From Chrysopilus asiliformis (lineage: Eukaryota > Arthropoda > Insecta > Diptera > Rhagionidae): 64,000 nucleotides of DNA. Numbering within the stretch: position 1 is the first letter of the stretch; the number at the start of each line of letters is the position of its first letter. The DNA lies in the NCBI GenBank assembly GCA_964034945.1, contig OZ035960.1, positions 66,246,470 to 66,310,469 on the forward strand, in the 5' to 3' direction. The notes below the pieces were generated by a model. It did not search any database. It saw only the letters and a program-made list of their open reading frames with translations, and was not told the DNA's origin. The position numbers and the translations under genes are program-made. Shown in pieces: positions 63,999 through 64,000 of the stretch.

Positions 63999-64000
63999 CA

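Overview
This window looks like arthropod, most likely insect, nuclear DNA made almost entirely of transposable elements. Only two exons look like an ordinary host gene: adjoining minus-strand exons (33276-33431 and 33489-33781), split by a 57-bp GT-AG intron, matching the transmembrane region of an anoctamin-8 (TMEM16) protein. The rest is AT-rich and contains LTR and non-LTR retrotransposons, hAT, piggyBac, mariner and Helitron elements, many MITEs and ~120-bp satellites. I saw no bacterial operon, CRISPR array, tRNA or rRNA gene. The insect order cannot be set from this sequence.

Layout. 1-18382: two near-identical Ty3/gypsy elements of the Osvaldo/Ulysses/Woot type on the minus strand, in an LTR-internal-LTR-internal-LTR tandem sharing the middle LTR (left copy cut by the window edge). 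LTRs are ~2 kb, the primer-binding site matches tRNA-Lys1,2, and gag and pol are linked by a canonical -1 frameshift signal. Copy 2 carries a 1993-bp hAT element in integrase; the shared LTR carries a ~590-bp repeat called alpha here. The tandem sits inside a deleted piggyBac (18383-18979), which sits inside a CR1/jockey-like LINE (LINE A, 18984 to ~22020): four insertion layers.

22021-32510: MITEs and foldback elements, two members of one hAT family (23247-25314 and 28736-30911), and tandem repeat family X with 120-bp monomers. 33276-33781: the anoctamin exons. 34079-39727: an RNase H-bearing LINE (LINE B, minus strand) split by a defective Copia element (35319-38853). 39728-41640: two further repeat families (G, Y).

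41958-50595: a decayed Helitron (minus strand) in which a 4.03-kb segment, already holding a mariner with an intact DD41D transposase, has been tandemly duplicated with a templated filler at the junction. 50596-54844: unassigned DNA, a small PHD-finger LINE ORF1 fragment and nested foldback elements. 54845-60371: a third LINE (LINE C, plus strand) broken by a hAT element and by a fully palindromic MITE. 60372-64000: LINE 5' fragments, a 13-bp tandem array, Helitron-like repeats and more MITEs.

Working relations. Gypsy gag and pol should be made from one RNA by ribosomal frameshifting and primed by tRNA-Lys. The two mariner transposases are the only seemingly intact DNA-transposon enzymes and could act on the mariner deletion derivative at 29415-29966, which has the same ends. 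The hAT elements and MITEs here encode no complete enzyme and would depend on transposases elsewhere. Because the same families recur, several insertions can be checked against an empty site inside the window (hAT at 9301, alpha at 7185, TA-MITE at 24420).
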